DNA of 64,000 bases from Isoetes taiwanensis (GCA_021234155.1 JAJEKV010000087.1:2721242-2785241), one strand, 5' to 3'. Positions 1-12,462 are shown, counted from the first letter of the stretch. Translations and numbers: made by a program. Notes: a model not told the origin generated them from the sequence alone.

Positions 1-2758
1 TTATTTTGAAAAGAAGTGCTATTCTAAAGGGATTGATTTGGTATAGCTCAATTCTAGAGAATTTGTGGAGAACTTTTGGGTTCTGACAGGTCATTTTTCT
101 GTGAAACCAGATGGTGAGAGTTCCATAATACACAATCTATCCTACATCAAAAGATGTGTTTCGGCGATATGAATCCAACGAGCTATGGTGCAGGTCAAAC
201 GGAGGTCTGGAACTCAAGATATCAGCTTTCAAAGTTTGCCACAGTTATAGAGACTCTGTTTCGTCACTGTCATTTTGGACCAGTTTGTTTGTATCAGTCA
301 TTTGGATTTGAGGAGGGTAATTTTCTTTCTACACATACATGTAAATGTGTCTTTTGGGGACATGTCCCAAGGACCATATTAGTATGTTTTTTGTTGTGGG
401 TTCTCCACCCACGGGTGGCACATTTCTTGTGGTGGTCCTTTGTTGGGGTGGTCACCACTCACCACACTCGTCACCACACACCATAGTCACCACTTACCAC
501 TCACCGCACTCACCACTATTGAGGTGGTATAGGAGATTGTATATCGTATATGGAGGGATATACGCACATGCACGCGTGCAGGATATTTGCACGTATGCAT
601 TGTGGAGGCATTATCATCACTGTATTATCTGAGCAGAGAGAGAAGAACAGAGAGAGGGTGTATTGGGAGAGAGCGTTTTGCTTGATCTAGTTATGGACAT
701 GATGAATCTTTGTGTTGTGCATTGCCATTGATCTGATAGATTGAGCTTGAATTGTTGGGTTTTTCATCCTTCTTGCAAGGTTAGAGTTCAGGCTCTAACA
801 GTCGTGTTGATGACATGGCCAAGAAACATGATAGATAAAGTGGAATCGCTACCGAAAAAAGAAAGTAAAGAGGTGTAAGCTAGCGAGGATAAAAAGAAAT
901 GACAATGGAACTACAAAAAGAAAAAAAAAATGATGCGCAATGACGTGCAACTAAAAACCCACTAGAGAAATATGCTAGCAGAAGAGATGAACATAAAACA
1001 AATGATGGCATGTCAAAGAAAACAATGACAACAACAATGTCCAAAGCATAGTAGAACCATAGGGCAACATGGGCTCATGAATATACTAATATAAAGTTGA
1101 AAGGCTAATCTAAAAATCCGTTTGTAAGTTTGATTCCAGAGCAATGATATATAGGTACTGATAGCAAAGCAAAATGCAAGGTGGATGTAAACATGGCCTA
1201 ACAAAATGATGAGTCAAAGGTAAAACTCAGCTATTGTGATGAGTAATAATTCTATACATTGAGAATGCTGAAAATCCAATGATCCCAAGATGAAATACAG
1301 ATAATCAACAATACGAAACCTAAGAAACACCAAGCAAGACAAGGTTGCTGGCACACATTCACAAAAATAAAACATTCAATTTGGTTTAGGCCAAAATAGG
1401 AATACCAAAGGATCATGGGACTAAGAGAAAAGAGACTATAAAGCTGAAATCTCCAATGTCAATACCCCATGTATGAATTTATTCATCGACTGCATAAAGA
1501 AATAGGTTTCAAACATCTATAGGTGAAAAGAGTACAACTTAGATTGAGCCAAGTCCAAACAACCAAAGAACCACAATGTGTCGGTCATAGATAAATAAAA
1601 GATGATCTGAATCACTTCAAAATTACAAATATCACCAATGCCAAATGCATAGACACAAAATAGATCAAAAAGTTGCTCCGAACCCTTCTGACCATCAATG
1701 TCTGTAAAGGGAAAGAATCCTAGAATAACTCAGGGAAATGTCAATTAAAAGCGCGTGAATGTTTCCAAAAACTAAAGCAGAAGACATGGATGACTTAAAG
1801 TCTTTAATTATTAACCCAATCAAGAAATAGGCCAAGCCAAACTAGTTAATAATCTGCAAAGAACACATCCATTTAACCTAATTACCAATAATGAAGCCTA
1901 CTAGATTCCTAAATGATTAACAATTGGCAATTAATTTATTACTATTCAAATTATTGCTTCAAACGACCAATGCATGATTTGGATTTGGACAAAAACAAAT
2001 GAACCATAATTCAAATTAACCAAAAAATTAGGAATCATTGTTGTATGCATCAGATGTACAAGCAAACTTGCAATCCATAATTACTTAATTAGCCTCAAAT
2101 GGGTATTCTTGTCAACTTTCTTCTATTCTATTCTATTCTATTCTTGGTTGCTCCTTCTTCTCTTTCTTGAGAACCATGCTTCCAAAAGGTGGTGTTGCAG
2201 CCGGGAAACTCTACTCGCCTTCTATAAAATCATTAACCCTATTTGTGGGGGATATAACATGCATGTACAACAACAAAATGTTGCCTACTACTTGTCTTTG
2301 CAACCATTAAATAATGCTCAATGTCCCATTGGAATTGCATGCTAGAAAAGGGACCAAACGGGGGATCTTGAATTTGTAGGAGCGGAAGCCTTTGGATTTT
2401 CAACAGAGCAGATAATTCAGTCTCTCTTTTTCTTCCCTCCCTTTTGCTCTAACCTAAACCTCACCCAAACTAAAATAAGCAACAACGCTGCTCTAAGCTT
2501 ACATGCTCCACCACCGAATCGAGCACCTCAGCCTTCATGCTTGCTCGGACCGAGTAATTCTTATGATTTTTGCTCTATTCCTTAAATTTGGGACAGGCGA
2601 CGTGGCAGCATGAAAATACACCACCCAACAAAAAAATGACACTATTATGATATTGTGTCCATATTATGATGTACTTGTCTACAGAGAGAAAATGCTTGAA
2701 ATTGCTTAAAAATAATCTTTGAGACAATCCAAACAAATCCTGAAGTCATCACGTTCAA
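1..2758. other. No gene recognised; AT-rich flank with short repeats
   Basis: I see no reading frame here with a recognisable domain. Open frames at 154-632 run through low-complexity CAC/GTGG-rich sequence (about 451-517) and look incidental. The stretch from about 350 to 820 has an LTR-like texture (GAGA-rich, ending near CTCTAACA), but no partner copy, primer-binding site or target duplication could be found in the window. Confidence 0.4.
2121..2144. repeat. TTCTA pentanucleotide microsatellite
   Basis: Four perfect TTCTA units plus a partial unit, followed by a CT-rich tract. A short open frame overlaps it but has no recognisable content. Confidence 0.85.
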
Positions 2759-3568
2759 CTAATATGCTTTGGCTGGAAGCATTTTTGCCATGTTAGGATG
2801 CATGTGGATCACATAAATCTTTGATCCCAATTCAAGCATTTCAGATAATGCGTCAACAATATTGTTAGAAGTAAAAGAAGAATCAGGTGCTGCTCGAAAG
2901 ACAATAGTTATCCCAAGCCCTTGAAGAGTATCTGCAAGTGCATTGATGCCATTCACTCCAAAATCATCGTCAACATATATGGCCACAACTTCCCGCCAAT
3001 TAAACGATGCAATGACACTCCCAATACCTTCCATCTGAGAACTATCACTCTGTGCACCTCGCAAGAAATATAGATACTGATGCTCTGCAAGACTTGGGTC
3101 TGTTGCAGAAAATGATACAAGAGGTATTTACGTAGCTGTTGCCATGTGTGATACAAAGTGAGACACTACAGAAGTTTGTGGCCTTATCACGGTCACCACT
3201 TCTTCTCCAATCATTTCCATGGCTGTATGCAGGAAGAAACATTACATATGCAAACTCTTCAAAATGAAGCTATACAAAGTAAAGAACAATACACTGCAAA
3301 GAAAAGAAAACTTATAATGCATCATGATACATGCAGCTGCACCTTGGAAGACAGAGTAGTTCACATCAAAAGCAATGAGATCCAATTGGATGCCATTAAG
3401 CAGACTGGCATCCCTGCTTATATCTTCAAGTGCAAGCTTCATAGCCGAAAGTGCAATCATACCAATGCTCGTATTCAAGGCTAAGAGAGTGCCAATTTTC
3501 ACACTAACTGAGTAAGCTACATAAGCTTGCAAGCACATTAAGAACAATATGATTAATATAGTCGCCAT
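2759..3568 (-). pseudogene. Truncated glutamate receptor-like (GLR) channel gene
   Basis: Reads as the first part of a plant GLR, a plasma-membrane ligand-gated cation channel. Exon 1 (3568-3331) starts at MATILIILFLMCLQAY, a hydrophobic signal peptide, and continues into the bilobed ligand-binding domain (VKIGTLLALNTSIGM, then NGIQLDLIAFDVN). A 108-bp GT-AG intron (3330-3223) joins exon 2 (3222-2759), which carries GEEVVTVIRPQTS, IPLVSFSATDPSL and WREVVAIYVDDDFG, all characteristic of the ANF-receptor fold. A TAA (3128-3130) interrupts the frame just before IPLVSF, and the frame ends at a TAG after PAKAY. The rest of the N-terminal domain, the pore, the M segments and the glutamate-binding lobes are missing, against a usual length of about 900 residues. 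It is a dead fragment. The family call is confident; the intron borders were judged by eye. Confidence 0.85.
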
Positions 3569-5816
3569 ATTGGAGATTGTTTTTCCAATGATATTCAAGA
3601 TGGCACTTAGAAGACTTCTGCTGCAATCTGCATATTTGCTATAACAACTTCTCTTTTGACTTACCCATGTTTCTACAACAAACAACCAACAATACTTGGA
3701 CTAGGTTCCTCATCTGTTAACGCTAAAGTGAACAATAAGCTGCCTGAAAACAAGGATATTACACTATAGATGTCTGAGTCTTTCAAAGAAAGCCAGTGGA
3801 TACATCTTCCAAACGCACTCAAAATAAATATCATCCCAACCAGATACACCACATTTTAAATGAGCATAACAAAGAAACCACAAAATACAGTCCATAACCA
3901 GCCAGTTATGAATCTCCAAATATCCTCTTTGCTTCTCCATTTCTCAGTCAAGCAAATTTCCATCTCATAGAGGGAAGAGCAAAAGTGAACATTGGACAAC
4001 TGGCATTAGGACGAGTCACATTCAGATGTTTTCCACGAAACTATGCATATCTCAGCTCCATGCCTCTTATCAATTTGTCTGCTTCAAAATTCACAACATA
4101 AGAAACAAAGATGCATCAACAGGAAGTCCAGAGGCACATCAACCATTCATGTCTTTACACATTTGTCATATTACAGTTCTACTGACAAAAGCCATGTTCT
4201 ATCAATGGCTATAAACACTTGGGATTAGAGTTGTAGGATCATGCTTACAGACCAAACAATGAAAATAATTAAAAAACTAGGAATTGCAATTTACGTTGCT
4301 TAGCTAAACTTTCTTCAATTAAAGGTCACATCCTAGTTATTATCACTAAAATATTATCTGAACCACGCTATTCCCAAGTCAACTTTAAATATTGCAGAGG
4401 AAAACCCAAAATATTCTTCAAATTTTGCCAAATTGCACATTTAACAATTCGCATTTGCCCATTTGCGGTTTCTCTTAGAGGTTATTGGCCTGTATTGATA
4501 TAATACGGCGAAATTCAAGTATGACTGTCTAGCTCTAATGATTAATGTTAGAAAAATGTGTCATATACAAATCAACTCCGTTCAATGCAAATCCAGAATT
4601 TGTTGAAAGAGCAGGGTCAATTTCCTTATAGATGTGGGCTATGGAGAAGCAAACAGCAGAAGGGAAAGATTACTTACAATAAACAAAGAATTGAATTCGC
4701 CGGAGCTAGCAGAGCAGCCGCAAAGCCTGACCGATTCAGAGGAGACTCCAATTTGTACTTTCTGTAGATATATTTCCAAGCCAAGCCGTGTCGAGCGGGG
4801 CACAACAGGTCACATTTGTCAGAAACAAAGATACTGGATTGGCAGAGTCCATATCCAAGAGGTCATGGTGGAGACTCAAACAATCTCTACCGTCGGAGAC
4901 ATCCCAAACAAATCTTTGCCGTCTAAAAGTCACTCTAAAAGTCACTGAGCACACGAAAACCCTAAAAAATCCCAGGCAATCGCAACCGCGTGTATAGAAT
5001 TCTATGGCATATTATACTCAGAACAAATCGAGGCCTTCTATACGTCACTCCACCCTCTAACAAGAGGGTTGGCCCCTACAGGCAACCCAAAAAGAATAAC
5101 AACTGTTCAAAAATATGTACCCTAAATGACGGGGATATGACCTTGAGAATCGAAGAAATAGTCTTAATTCCTCACACAACGAAAGGGTTTGCCCAAGTAA
5201 TACTTGTCTGCGATCTAACAACAGGCTAACTCAATGGTCACGACACGTCAAAAGCAGATAATACACAAAGCAGGGAAAAAAGGACAAATAGTTCAGAAAT
5301 ACTGTGTACCCACTTAAATGACTTGGATATGACCTGAGAATCAAAAGAATTTTCAAACACCGATTTGTTCCGTCGTGCAACCCAAAAACGCAAAGAACGT
5401 TGTTAAAAGAAAATGCCTCGTATTTTTTGCGTTGCGTTATCAGCCAGGGTACTTTGCGGCCCCCCCTGCTGGATGATGACATCTCCACCGTTGATGGCTT
5501 TTTTGAAGCCAGATCCACCGTCAGATGGGATAGGGGGGCCGTCCAGCCATCAGCCACAGATTGTTGGTGTGGAACACTCGTTTAGGTGTATGGCCTCAAA
5601 GATCCGGCCTTCAGCAGAGGAAGAGCAAAGGTATTGGATTTCTCTAGCCGCTCATTGATTGCTTTATTTTTCAATTTCTATAAGTTGTTCTTGACCATTC
5701 TGATGAAGGGCAATGATATAACTTTCTGCATGTTTGTGAAGTTGTTCAGTTACATGATAGTCTATATGTTTAAATTTTAGATGATCTTATTGTTGTCATG
5801 AGATATAGAAGCGAAG
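3569..5816. other. Intergenic region; aldo-keto reductase upstream sequence
   Basis: No domain-bearing frame. Open frames at 4558-4997 and 4990-5229 lack recognisable motifs. A diverged repeat pair shares a GATATGACC..GAGAATC core near 5135 and 5330. A splice-donor-like AAAG/GTATTGG near 5630 could end an untranslated first exon of the reductase gene, but that is inference only. Confidence 0.4.
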
Positions 5817-7063
5817 ATGGAGGATATGAAAGCATTTCGTCTAAATACTGGCAGTCTAGTTCCATCCATAGCCTTTGGCACAGGATCAAACAGGCCTGAG
5901 CTCAAGAGCTCAATTTTATATGCAATCAAGGTCAGTCATGGTTTCCTGTCTCATTTCCATTTCTTTTAGTTCTTTATTTGACAAGCATCTGCTTATATGT
6001 TGCCAGATTGGTTATAGACATTTTGATACCGCCAGCCTTTATGGTACAGAAGCTTGCCTTGGAGAAGCCCTTACACAAGCATTCTCAAGTGGACTAATAA
6101 AGCGAGAAGAAGTCTTTATTACTACAAAACTTTGGTCTACAGACCATGATGAAGTTCTTGCTGCTCTAAAAAGCAGTTTAGGGTAAATTATGTACTGTTT
6201 ATTCTTTTATAGTTGAGCAAATGACTGTGATATCTTGTTTTTTATTTTGCTTTTCTTAATCAGGAAGCTGAAGCTGGACTATGTCGATCTTTATTTGGTT
6301 CACTGGCCTGTGAGGCTGAAGAAGACAGAAAACCTTATGCCAAAGGAGGAGGACTTTCTTTCTCTTGACTTGAGGGGGACATGGGAAGGTATGGAGAAAT
6401 GTGTGGAGCTTGGACTTACTAAAGCAATAGGGGTTAGCAATTATTCAGTTAGGCATCTGAAGGACCTTTTAACATTTGCCAAAATTCGTCCAGCAGTCAA
6501 TCAGGTAAATGTTCATATTGTGCATACATTCTCATTATATTATGATATATATTCTTTATATTGGGGCACAGGTTGAGATCCACCCCACTTGGCAACAAAG
6601 ACGCCTCAAGGAATATTGTGATAGTGTCAACATAAGATTGGCAGCATGGTCTCCATTAGGTGGCATTACAAGGTACATTGGGAGCAAGTATGATATAGAC
6701 AAACCGATTATTGCCGAGATTGCAAACAAATATGGAAAGACCTCTGCCCAGGTAATATCATGTTCAGTTACATATCTTACCTAGCATACACCGAAAACGA
6801 ATAATAAGATCTATATACCACTGTGACACAAACAGGTCTCGCTTAGGTGGAACTTAGAAAGGGGGAACATTCTTGTTCTCAAGAGTTACAACGAGTCAAG
6901 GCTATCAGAGAACTTGAACATATTTGATTTTAAACTGACACAAGAAGACCATGACAAGATTATGGAGTTGGAACAAGGACGTTTATTTGATGGCTCCATG
7001 TTTTGCAATGAAAGCACCAGCCCATACAAGACTCCATTCGATTTATGGGATGGTGATATATGA
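5817..7063 (+). CDS. Aldo-keto reductase (plant AKR4-type), five coding exons
   Basis: NADPH-dependent aldo-keto reductase, a cytosolic TIM-barrel enzyme that reduces carbonyls to alcohols. Exons 5817-5930, 6007-6182, 6264-6504, 6572-6751 and 6836-7063 join in frame across GT-AG introns to give 312 residues, normal for the family. The start ATG gives [21 protein letters not shown], the usual beta-hairpin opening. The catalytic tetrad is complete: Asp and Tyr in HFDTASLYG, Lys in TTKLW, His in LVHWP. GVSNYSV and WSPLGG are typical family segments. [14 protein letters not shown] matches the cofactor loop (Lys, Ser, Asn, Arg) that selects NADPH. The C-terminus, PFDLWDGDI, is like plant AKR4 members (codeinone, methylecgonone and chalcone reductase relatives). 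The physiological substrate cannot be read from the sequence. No frameshift or stop was found, so it is probably functional. Confidence 0.93.
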
Positions 7064-8207
7064 TTTCAAGAAAATCACCTGTCTCAGCCCTATAGCTGCT
7101 AGCATGGCAGTGGTTCCTACGTATCAAATATTAGCACAAGTATTTCGGTTCAGATATAGGGGTTGTTGTGCAAGATTTCCTTGAACGATATCTGTTCAAG
7201 AGGATAAGCGAGCCAGGCTCTAGTATTGCTTGCCAATCGTGAAAGAGTCAGAACGTAGAGCGTTTATTCAAGCAAAAATTCTTTCATTCTGGAAGAGGTT
7301 GACTCTAACAATATTTCAATGCACATTACAGACAATAGTTCAGGATTTCATGTTTAGGCTTTTGTCGACAATTCGCCACACCAATTAAAAGAGTTGCGGC
7401 TAGGGAATCAGTTACATTACATTATGCCTTTTAAGGGTGATTACATTATGCCTTCTAAGGGTGATGCCGTCAGGGTTCGCATGCGTCAATGATAGAAATC
7501 AAAGAGGTCACATCCTAAATTTTGACAGAGAAGAAACCTTGTTGATAGCAATCCGTTCAGCGAGTTCTTGCATCGGTTGGACGCATTGTCGTCAACAGGG
7601 ATTTCAAAGATGAGGACAGGTGGATGATTTTATAGCACTTGGCAGCAATCCTCTTCGGGATCACAAACAAGGGCGCAAAATTTTCTTGCTTCCATTCTTT
7701 CTTTGAAACATGGAACCCTAAGTCTAATAGGATCATATGACCACGAGAAGGAAAAAAAATGTTGATGGCAACAGGAAAAATCCCTGTTGACGCCATCATG
7801 TGACTGGACCCTAAGCTAATCAATGTCACATTGATTTTTTTCAGGAACATTTAGTGAATGTCACATTGATTCTTTTCAGGAACATTTAGTGGATTTTAGC
7901 ATTAGGAAAACTTCCAATTATATCCCCCAATTTTGCAAAAATTCCAAAAATAACCTCCAAATGAAGAGCATTTTTGGAAAATTGGTAATAGAGTTTTTGT
8001 TGCTCCTTAAATTCAAAAGTTGTCTTCACAAATATTATAGATTAGAATAAGATCTTTCGAACAACGTCAAGTTCATCAAAATTGGAGTTGAAATTCACAA
8101 GTTATGCTCATTTATGTCTTTTTTTATAACACTTACTTAAAACACTATAAGTTGAAGATTTCAACTCCATTTTAGATGATTCTACTGTTGTGCCCTGATT
8201 CTCATCT
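7064..8207. other. Intergenic region downstream of the reductase
   Basis: Contains the reductase 3' untranslated sequence and unassigned AT-rich DNA. A minus-strand open frame at 7557-7850 has no recognisable motif. Confidence 0.4.
7822..7891. repeat. 35-bp tandem duplication
   Basis: Two adjacent near-identical 35-bp units (7822-7856 and 7857-7891), each beginning AATGTCACATTGATT and ending CAGGAACATTTAGTG. Confidence 0.85.
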
Positions 8208-8212
8208 ACAAG

Positions 8213-9243
8213 TGTTGACCCTCAACCTGGCTAGAGAGTCAAACACAAGAAGCCAACTTGAGTTTTTACTCAAGTTGGGGTTAGAACCTCTAGATCACTT
8301 AAGGTGATCAGTCTACACAAGAGTTTTTCAAAGAAAAAACTTAATTATTAAGTATTCATACCTTTCCCAATTCAAGAATATGGAGCCCTTACTCAAATCG
8401 ATGTAGTTCTCATAGGCGGATTGATTTCCAAGGTCAAATGATTGTGACTTATACAGAAAAGTTATAGGCAAGCAAGGGTGAAAACCTTGACCGAGGTATA
8501 AACTAAGAATATGCTGTATTTAGCCATTTCGAGAAGCTAGGCCATGGTTCAAGAGATACCCAAAAAATAATTATGAAGCTTTGATCACTTGGGTCTATGG
8601 CAACCCTAATAATTTGGGGAATATACTAGGTAGATACCATGACTGGAATATTCCATGGGGGATATTTGGGTGGCATGGGTACTTAGGCACTTTTGGTAAA
8701 TGAAGTAAGGGGACATAAGAATTTGAAAATAAGGGTTGGGCTAGGGGCATTTGCAAGGATGTAATATGAAAAAAAATGAAAGAAAAGATATGGAGTGGGA
8801 AGATCATCTTTTGGAGTGAGCAAAAGGCCTTTAGAAAAGAAGGACTTAGGCAAGCATGGTGTGATTGGCAAAAAAAGTGAATATGGGGAGATATAGGTAT
8901 AAGAGGAATATGACTAGAAAATTTTTGAAATGGGGGTAAGAATATGGGTAAAAAATGGCTAGGAGGTGGAATCAAATACCATGGGGTCTTCCAAACTTTG
9001 TCTTCCAAACTTCAAAAAGCATCTTCCAATCTTCACAACCCAGGATCTCATAAAGCATCCTTTGAATACCTTTGACCTCAGATAGAGCCTCCTCCATGGG
9101 AGTTGACCTTTGACGATTGATATTGTTTGACCTTCACATCAATGTTGACTACCAAGCTCTTTTTTGATTTAATTCTTCCACAATAACTTGACGTACTTCA
9201 ATACATGAACCAACAGTTAGTATGTTGCCCTTTGGGGGCAACA
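8213..9243 (-). repeat. 3' LTR of outer Ty3 element (1031 bp)
   Basis: Aligns end to end with 29591-31514 apart from an 893-bp block (29872-30764) present only in the other copy; 1031 plus 893 equals 1924, the length of the other LTR. On the plus strand it begins TGTTGACCCTCAACCTGG and ends TTTGGGGGCAACA. The internal open frame at 8595-9008 is repeated in the other LTR and has no domain. Confidence 0.93.
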
Positions 9244-9321
9244 TCTCGCCAAAACAAGAAAATGGCTGGTCCCCTCAGCCATAAGGGGTCTTCATCTTTG
9301 CTCCAAAGTGTCTAAGTGAGA

Positions 9322-9962
9322 ATTCTAGAATGGGACTCGCAAGAAACCAACAAACCGATAGATAGGCTTCTCATTCATCTCAGCAGATTTTCTACAATGG
9401 TGGACAGTGGGTAGCCGCACACATGCGAACTACCCACGAAAAATAAAGGGAAAATCCAATTATATCATTTGGACCCCAAAAAAGATACAATGCTAATAGA
9501 TGAGTGGCTGATGTACCTGCCGAAAGCTTATCACCAGGATTAAAAAACCCCGCCCTTTCGGGTTTTCGAGGAAAAACCCTAGTGATAAGCCTTGAAGGGG
9601 CTTAGACAAGCGTAAGGCATAGAATCGCTCCCAAAACCCCGCATGGAGAAGTCGAAGCGGATGCTTGGCTTTCGCCAACCCGTACACGCACATCACCAAC
9701 ACAACAAGCGAGAAAACATACCAGGAGAATAGCATCACCCGGTGGGTGGAAAAACATGATAAAAGCGAGAACTTGAATAAAATATAATAAACAAAGAAGG
9801 GGGAGGGTGGGTTCAAAGAGAATAAAGATGCACTGAGAGAGAAGAGGAAGCGCCCGATGAGGCGAGGATGCGGCTTAGCGCTGAAATAGCGAACTCCCAA
9901 CCAAAGCGGGCATCGCGCCGCCGCATGCATGCATGACATGCATGCTCGTCCCATTCTAGAAT
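9322..9962. repeat. TIR-bounded repeat unit, copy 1 (641 bp)
   Basis: Begins with ATTCTAGAATGGGAC (9322-9336) and ends with its reverse complement (9948-9962), a perfect 15-bp terminal inverted repeat. Near the right end lies a GCATGC-rich palindrome. A related 330-bp copy follows immediately. Open frames inside (such as 9493-9954, minus) are shared in part with copy 2 but resemble no known protein. It may be a small non-autonomous DNA element, or a tandemly duplicated part of the outer retrotransposon's 3' region. Confidence 0.6.
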
Positions 9963-9989
9963 GGCGATCCGATGTCTCGGATCGATGCG

Positions 9990-10319
9990 ATTCTAGAATG
10001 GGACTCGCAAGAAACCAACAAACCGCCCGACTACCAGAGAACTTCCTTACAAACTAGGATCGAGGACAAAGGTCACAGGACGAGGCCAACGACCGATAAA
10101 GGATAGCATGAAAGATACGCCAAATTGGCTAAACCAGGCAGGAAGAAGCCCCTCCCCTGCCTGGAAACAAATCAAAGAGAATAAGGTACTGCTGAGAGAA
10201 GAGGAAGCGCCGATGAGACGAGGATGCAGAAACGCGCCTGAAATAGCGAACTCCCAACCAAAACGGGCATGCGCCGCCCGCATGCATGCATGACATGCAT
10301 GCTCGTCCCATTCTAGAAT
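9990..10319. repeat. TIR-bounded repeat unit, copy 2 (330 bp)
   Basis: Same 15-bp inverted termini (9990-10004 and 10305-10319) and the same right-hand sequence as copy 1, but about 310 bp shorter internally. Both copies are followed by the same GGCGATCCGATGTC..TCGGATCGATGCG hairpin, so the duplicated unit extends past the inverted repeats and tandem duplication is likely. Confidence 0.6.
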
Positions 10320-10412
10320 GGCGATCCGATGTCTCGGATCGATGCGATTATGGTAAAGAGAGGGTGTAAAGTGTAAGTGTTGATGGAATAGAAGTGAATA
10401 GGATGTGAGTGA

Positions 10413-10632
10413 GTGAAAAAAGGTGAGAATGAGTGTGAATATGATAAGGTAGTGATGGAGATGGAGTATATGAGATGAGGTGGATGTGTAAATATTGGAA
10501 TCTCGCCAAAACAAGAAAATGTGTGAAAAAAGGTAAGAATGAGTGTGAATATGGTGAGGTGGTGATGGAAATGGAGTGTAAAAGGGTGAAGTGAATGTGC
10601 AAAAGTTGAGATCTCGCCAAAACAAGAAAATG
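10413..10632. repeat. 110-bp tandem duplication, purine-rich
   Basis: Two 110-bp units (10413-10522 and 10523-10632) rich in GTGAAAAAAGGT and GAGTGTGAATAT. Each ends in ATCTCGCCAAAACAAGAAAA, the same motif that borders the 3' LTR at 9244. The motif therefore occurs three times in the element's 3' region. Confidence 0.85.
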
Positions 10633-10655
10633 TATGCCTCCCTGATCCTTAAAAA

Positions 10656-10992
10656 TGCAACTCTGCCATGATGGTGAAGCTGAATTGCAGAGTGCTTTCT
10701 TTTAGGAATGAAAATAAGAATAAGGAGTCTAAATGGATAGCAGGACCACTTATGGCAGATGAATAAGGATGGAGAAAGGATGCACCTGTCATGGAAACAT
10801 ACAAAAAAATTAATCTTGATCTTTGCAACTCTGTCATGATGGTGAAGCTGAATTTGCAGAGTGCACAGTTAGGGAAATAAAATGAGGAATACATGGCTAA
10901 ATGGAGGGCAAGACCACAATGAGACAGATGAATGAAGATGGAAGAAGGGTGCTCCTGCAAATGACACTTGGCAATTAATAAAAATCCTTGTC
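10656..10992. repeat. 168-bp tandem duplication
   Basis: Two diverged units (10656-10823 and 10824-10992), each beginning TGCAACTCTGYCATGATGG and including GGTGAAGCTGAATT. They lie between integrase and the 3' LTR of the outer Ty3 element. The minus-strand open frame across them (10649-11014) is itself a repeat translation and is not taken as a gene. Confidence 0.8.
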
Positions 10993-11130
10993 CTGAAGCT
11001 GTTTGATAGCTCATCCTTCATACTGACTAATCTACAAACATAAACTCAATGAAGATATTAGTTCTAAATTTAAGACAAAGTGAAATCTAACCTATCTAAT
11101 ATTTAACTTTAATTCTAACTTGTCTAAGTT

Positions 11131-12457
11131 CTAGAGCATAAAAAGGGACAAGCATATATGCTGATCCCAGTACCTTTTCAGGTGAATAGTGTTGATAGGA
11201 TTTGGAAGTGACATCCCTGAAGTTAATTCCTTTAACCAATAAGAATTGGTGCCTGCAGGTTCCAACACCTCATAGGGACCCTCCCAAAGATTTTCAAACT
11301 TACTAGCCGAGTCTTCCCTTGATTTATTCCATTTTAGAACTAACTCTCCAGTCTTGAAAGTACCTTGTATTTTATGAGCAGCTTTGAAAGCAGCCAAATC
11401 CTTGGCTTTCTTTAGCAGATTAGCATTCTCAGCTTCCATTCTATAATCTTCTAAATGCAGAAGGGTATCCAGTCTTTCCTGCAAAGCATATTCAAAAGGC
11501 AAACACAACTTATGGGCTAACCTCAGAGATGGAAGCTCAAGTTCTACTGGAAGCACAGCTTCAATGCCATATACTAAGTTAAAGGGTGTGTGAGTGGTTG
11601 CTGCTTTAATGGTGACTCTATAAGCCCATAGAGCATCCACCAGTTTGACATGCCAATCCTTTTGATTATCATCCAGCATTTTTTACGCAAAATGCTTTTC
11701 AAAACTTTGTTAGTAGCTTCTGTTTGACCATTACCTTGGGGGTAATAAGAAGAGCTCTTGGTATGTTTGACCTTAAGAATGGTTAGCAGATTAGCAATAA
11801 CTTCATTCACAAAAGGGGTACCTCTGTCAGAGTGCAATTGTAGAGGAATACCAAACCGTGCCTGGATATATTCATGTAAAAACTTTCTTTGTTGTAATAG
11901 CATTGGCACATCTTAAAGGAATAGCTTCGCCCATTTAGTAAAATAATCTGTAGCTACAATAATGTCTTTGATGTTGTCTGCTGAAGGGGGTTAATAGGGC
12001 CAATATAATCTAATCCCCATATTTGGAAAGGTCCTGGAGAAATGATGGGATTTAGTGCAGCTGGGAGGAGGATCCTTTTGCCAAATATCTGACACTTATG
12101 GCAAGATTTTATAGCAGTATAACAATCTTTAAATATTGTAGGCCAATAATATCCTGACCTGAGAATTTTCTTGGCAGTAGTATCTCCAGCAAAATGGCCT
12201 CCACATACTCCTTCATGCATTTCTCTAATGATCAGAGCAGATTCTTCCTCATTGACACACCTCAGTAATAGTCCATCCCTGTTGACTTTCCATAAAACAT
12301 CATTAATCATTTTAAATTGCCTACATTTTTCTTTAAATCTCCTTTGCTGGCTCGAAGTCAGCCCTGAGGGCATTTCCTTGAATTGTAGAAAATTCTTTAA
12401 AGGTAGCTGCCAATCCTGTTGGTTCTGCTCTTCATCCTCTGTCTGCAAATAAGCTAA
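11131..12457 (-). pseudogene. Outer Ty3 element: integrase (pol 3' part)
   Basis: Integrase, which inserts the element's cDNA into the host chromosome. The N-terminal HHCC zinc finger is visible (His in REMHEG and GGHFAG, Cys in KSCHKCQ). The core has Asp in IWGLDYIGPI, Asp in LHSDRGTPF and Glu in GNGQTEATNK, so the DDE triad is recognisable. The C-terminal part carries the GPF-like region (GPYEVLEPAGTNSYWL) and LPNPINTIHLKRYW, with no chromodomain after it. The frame shifts near 11910-11955 and again near 11600-11680. The 5' end abuts the GGCAT duplication (12458-12462) made by the nested element; the coding continues beyond it at 25270. Not functional. Confidence 0.92.
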
Positions 12458-12462
12458 GGCAT

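Noticed and set aside
154-632. Two overlapping plus-strand open frames near the left edge
   Set aside because: Composition is driven by CAC/GTG-rich low-complexity sequence and no domain is visible.
8595-9008. 137-codon minus-strand open frame rich in Pro and Phe (repeated at 30867-31279)
   Set aside because: Lies wholly within the LTRs of the outer Ty3 element and is repeated only because the LTR is; no domain.
10047-10625. 192-codon minus-strand open frame rich in His, Ser and Thr
   Set aside because: It is the translation of tandem purine-rich repeats, not a gene.
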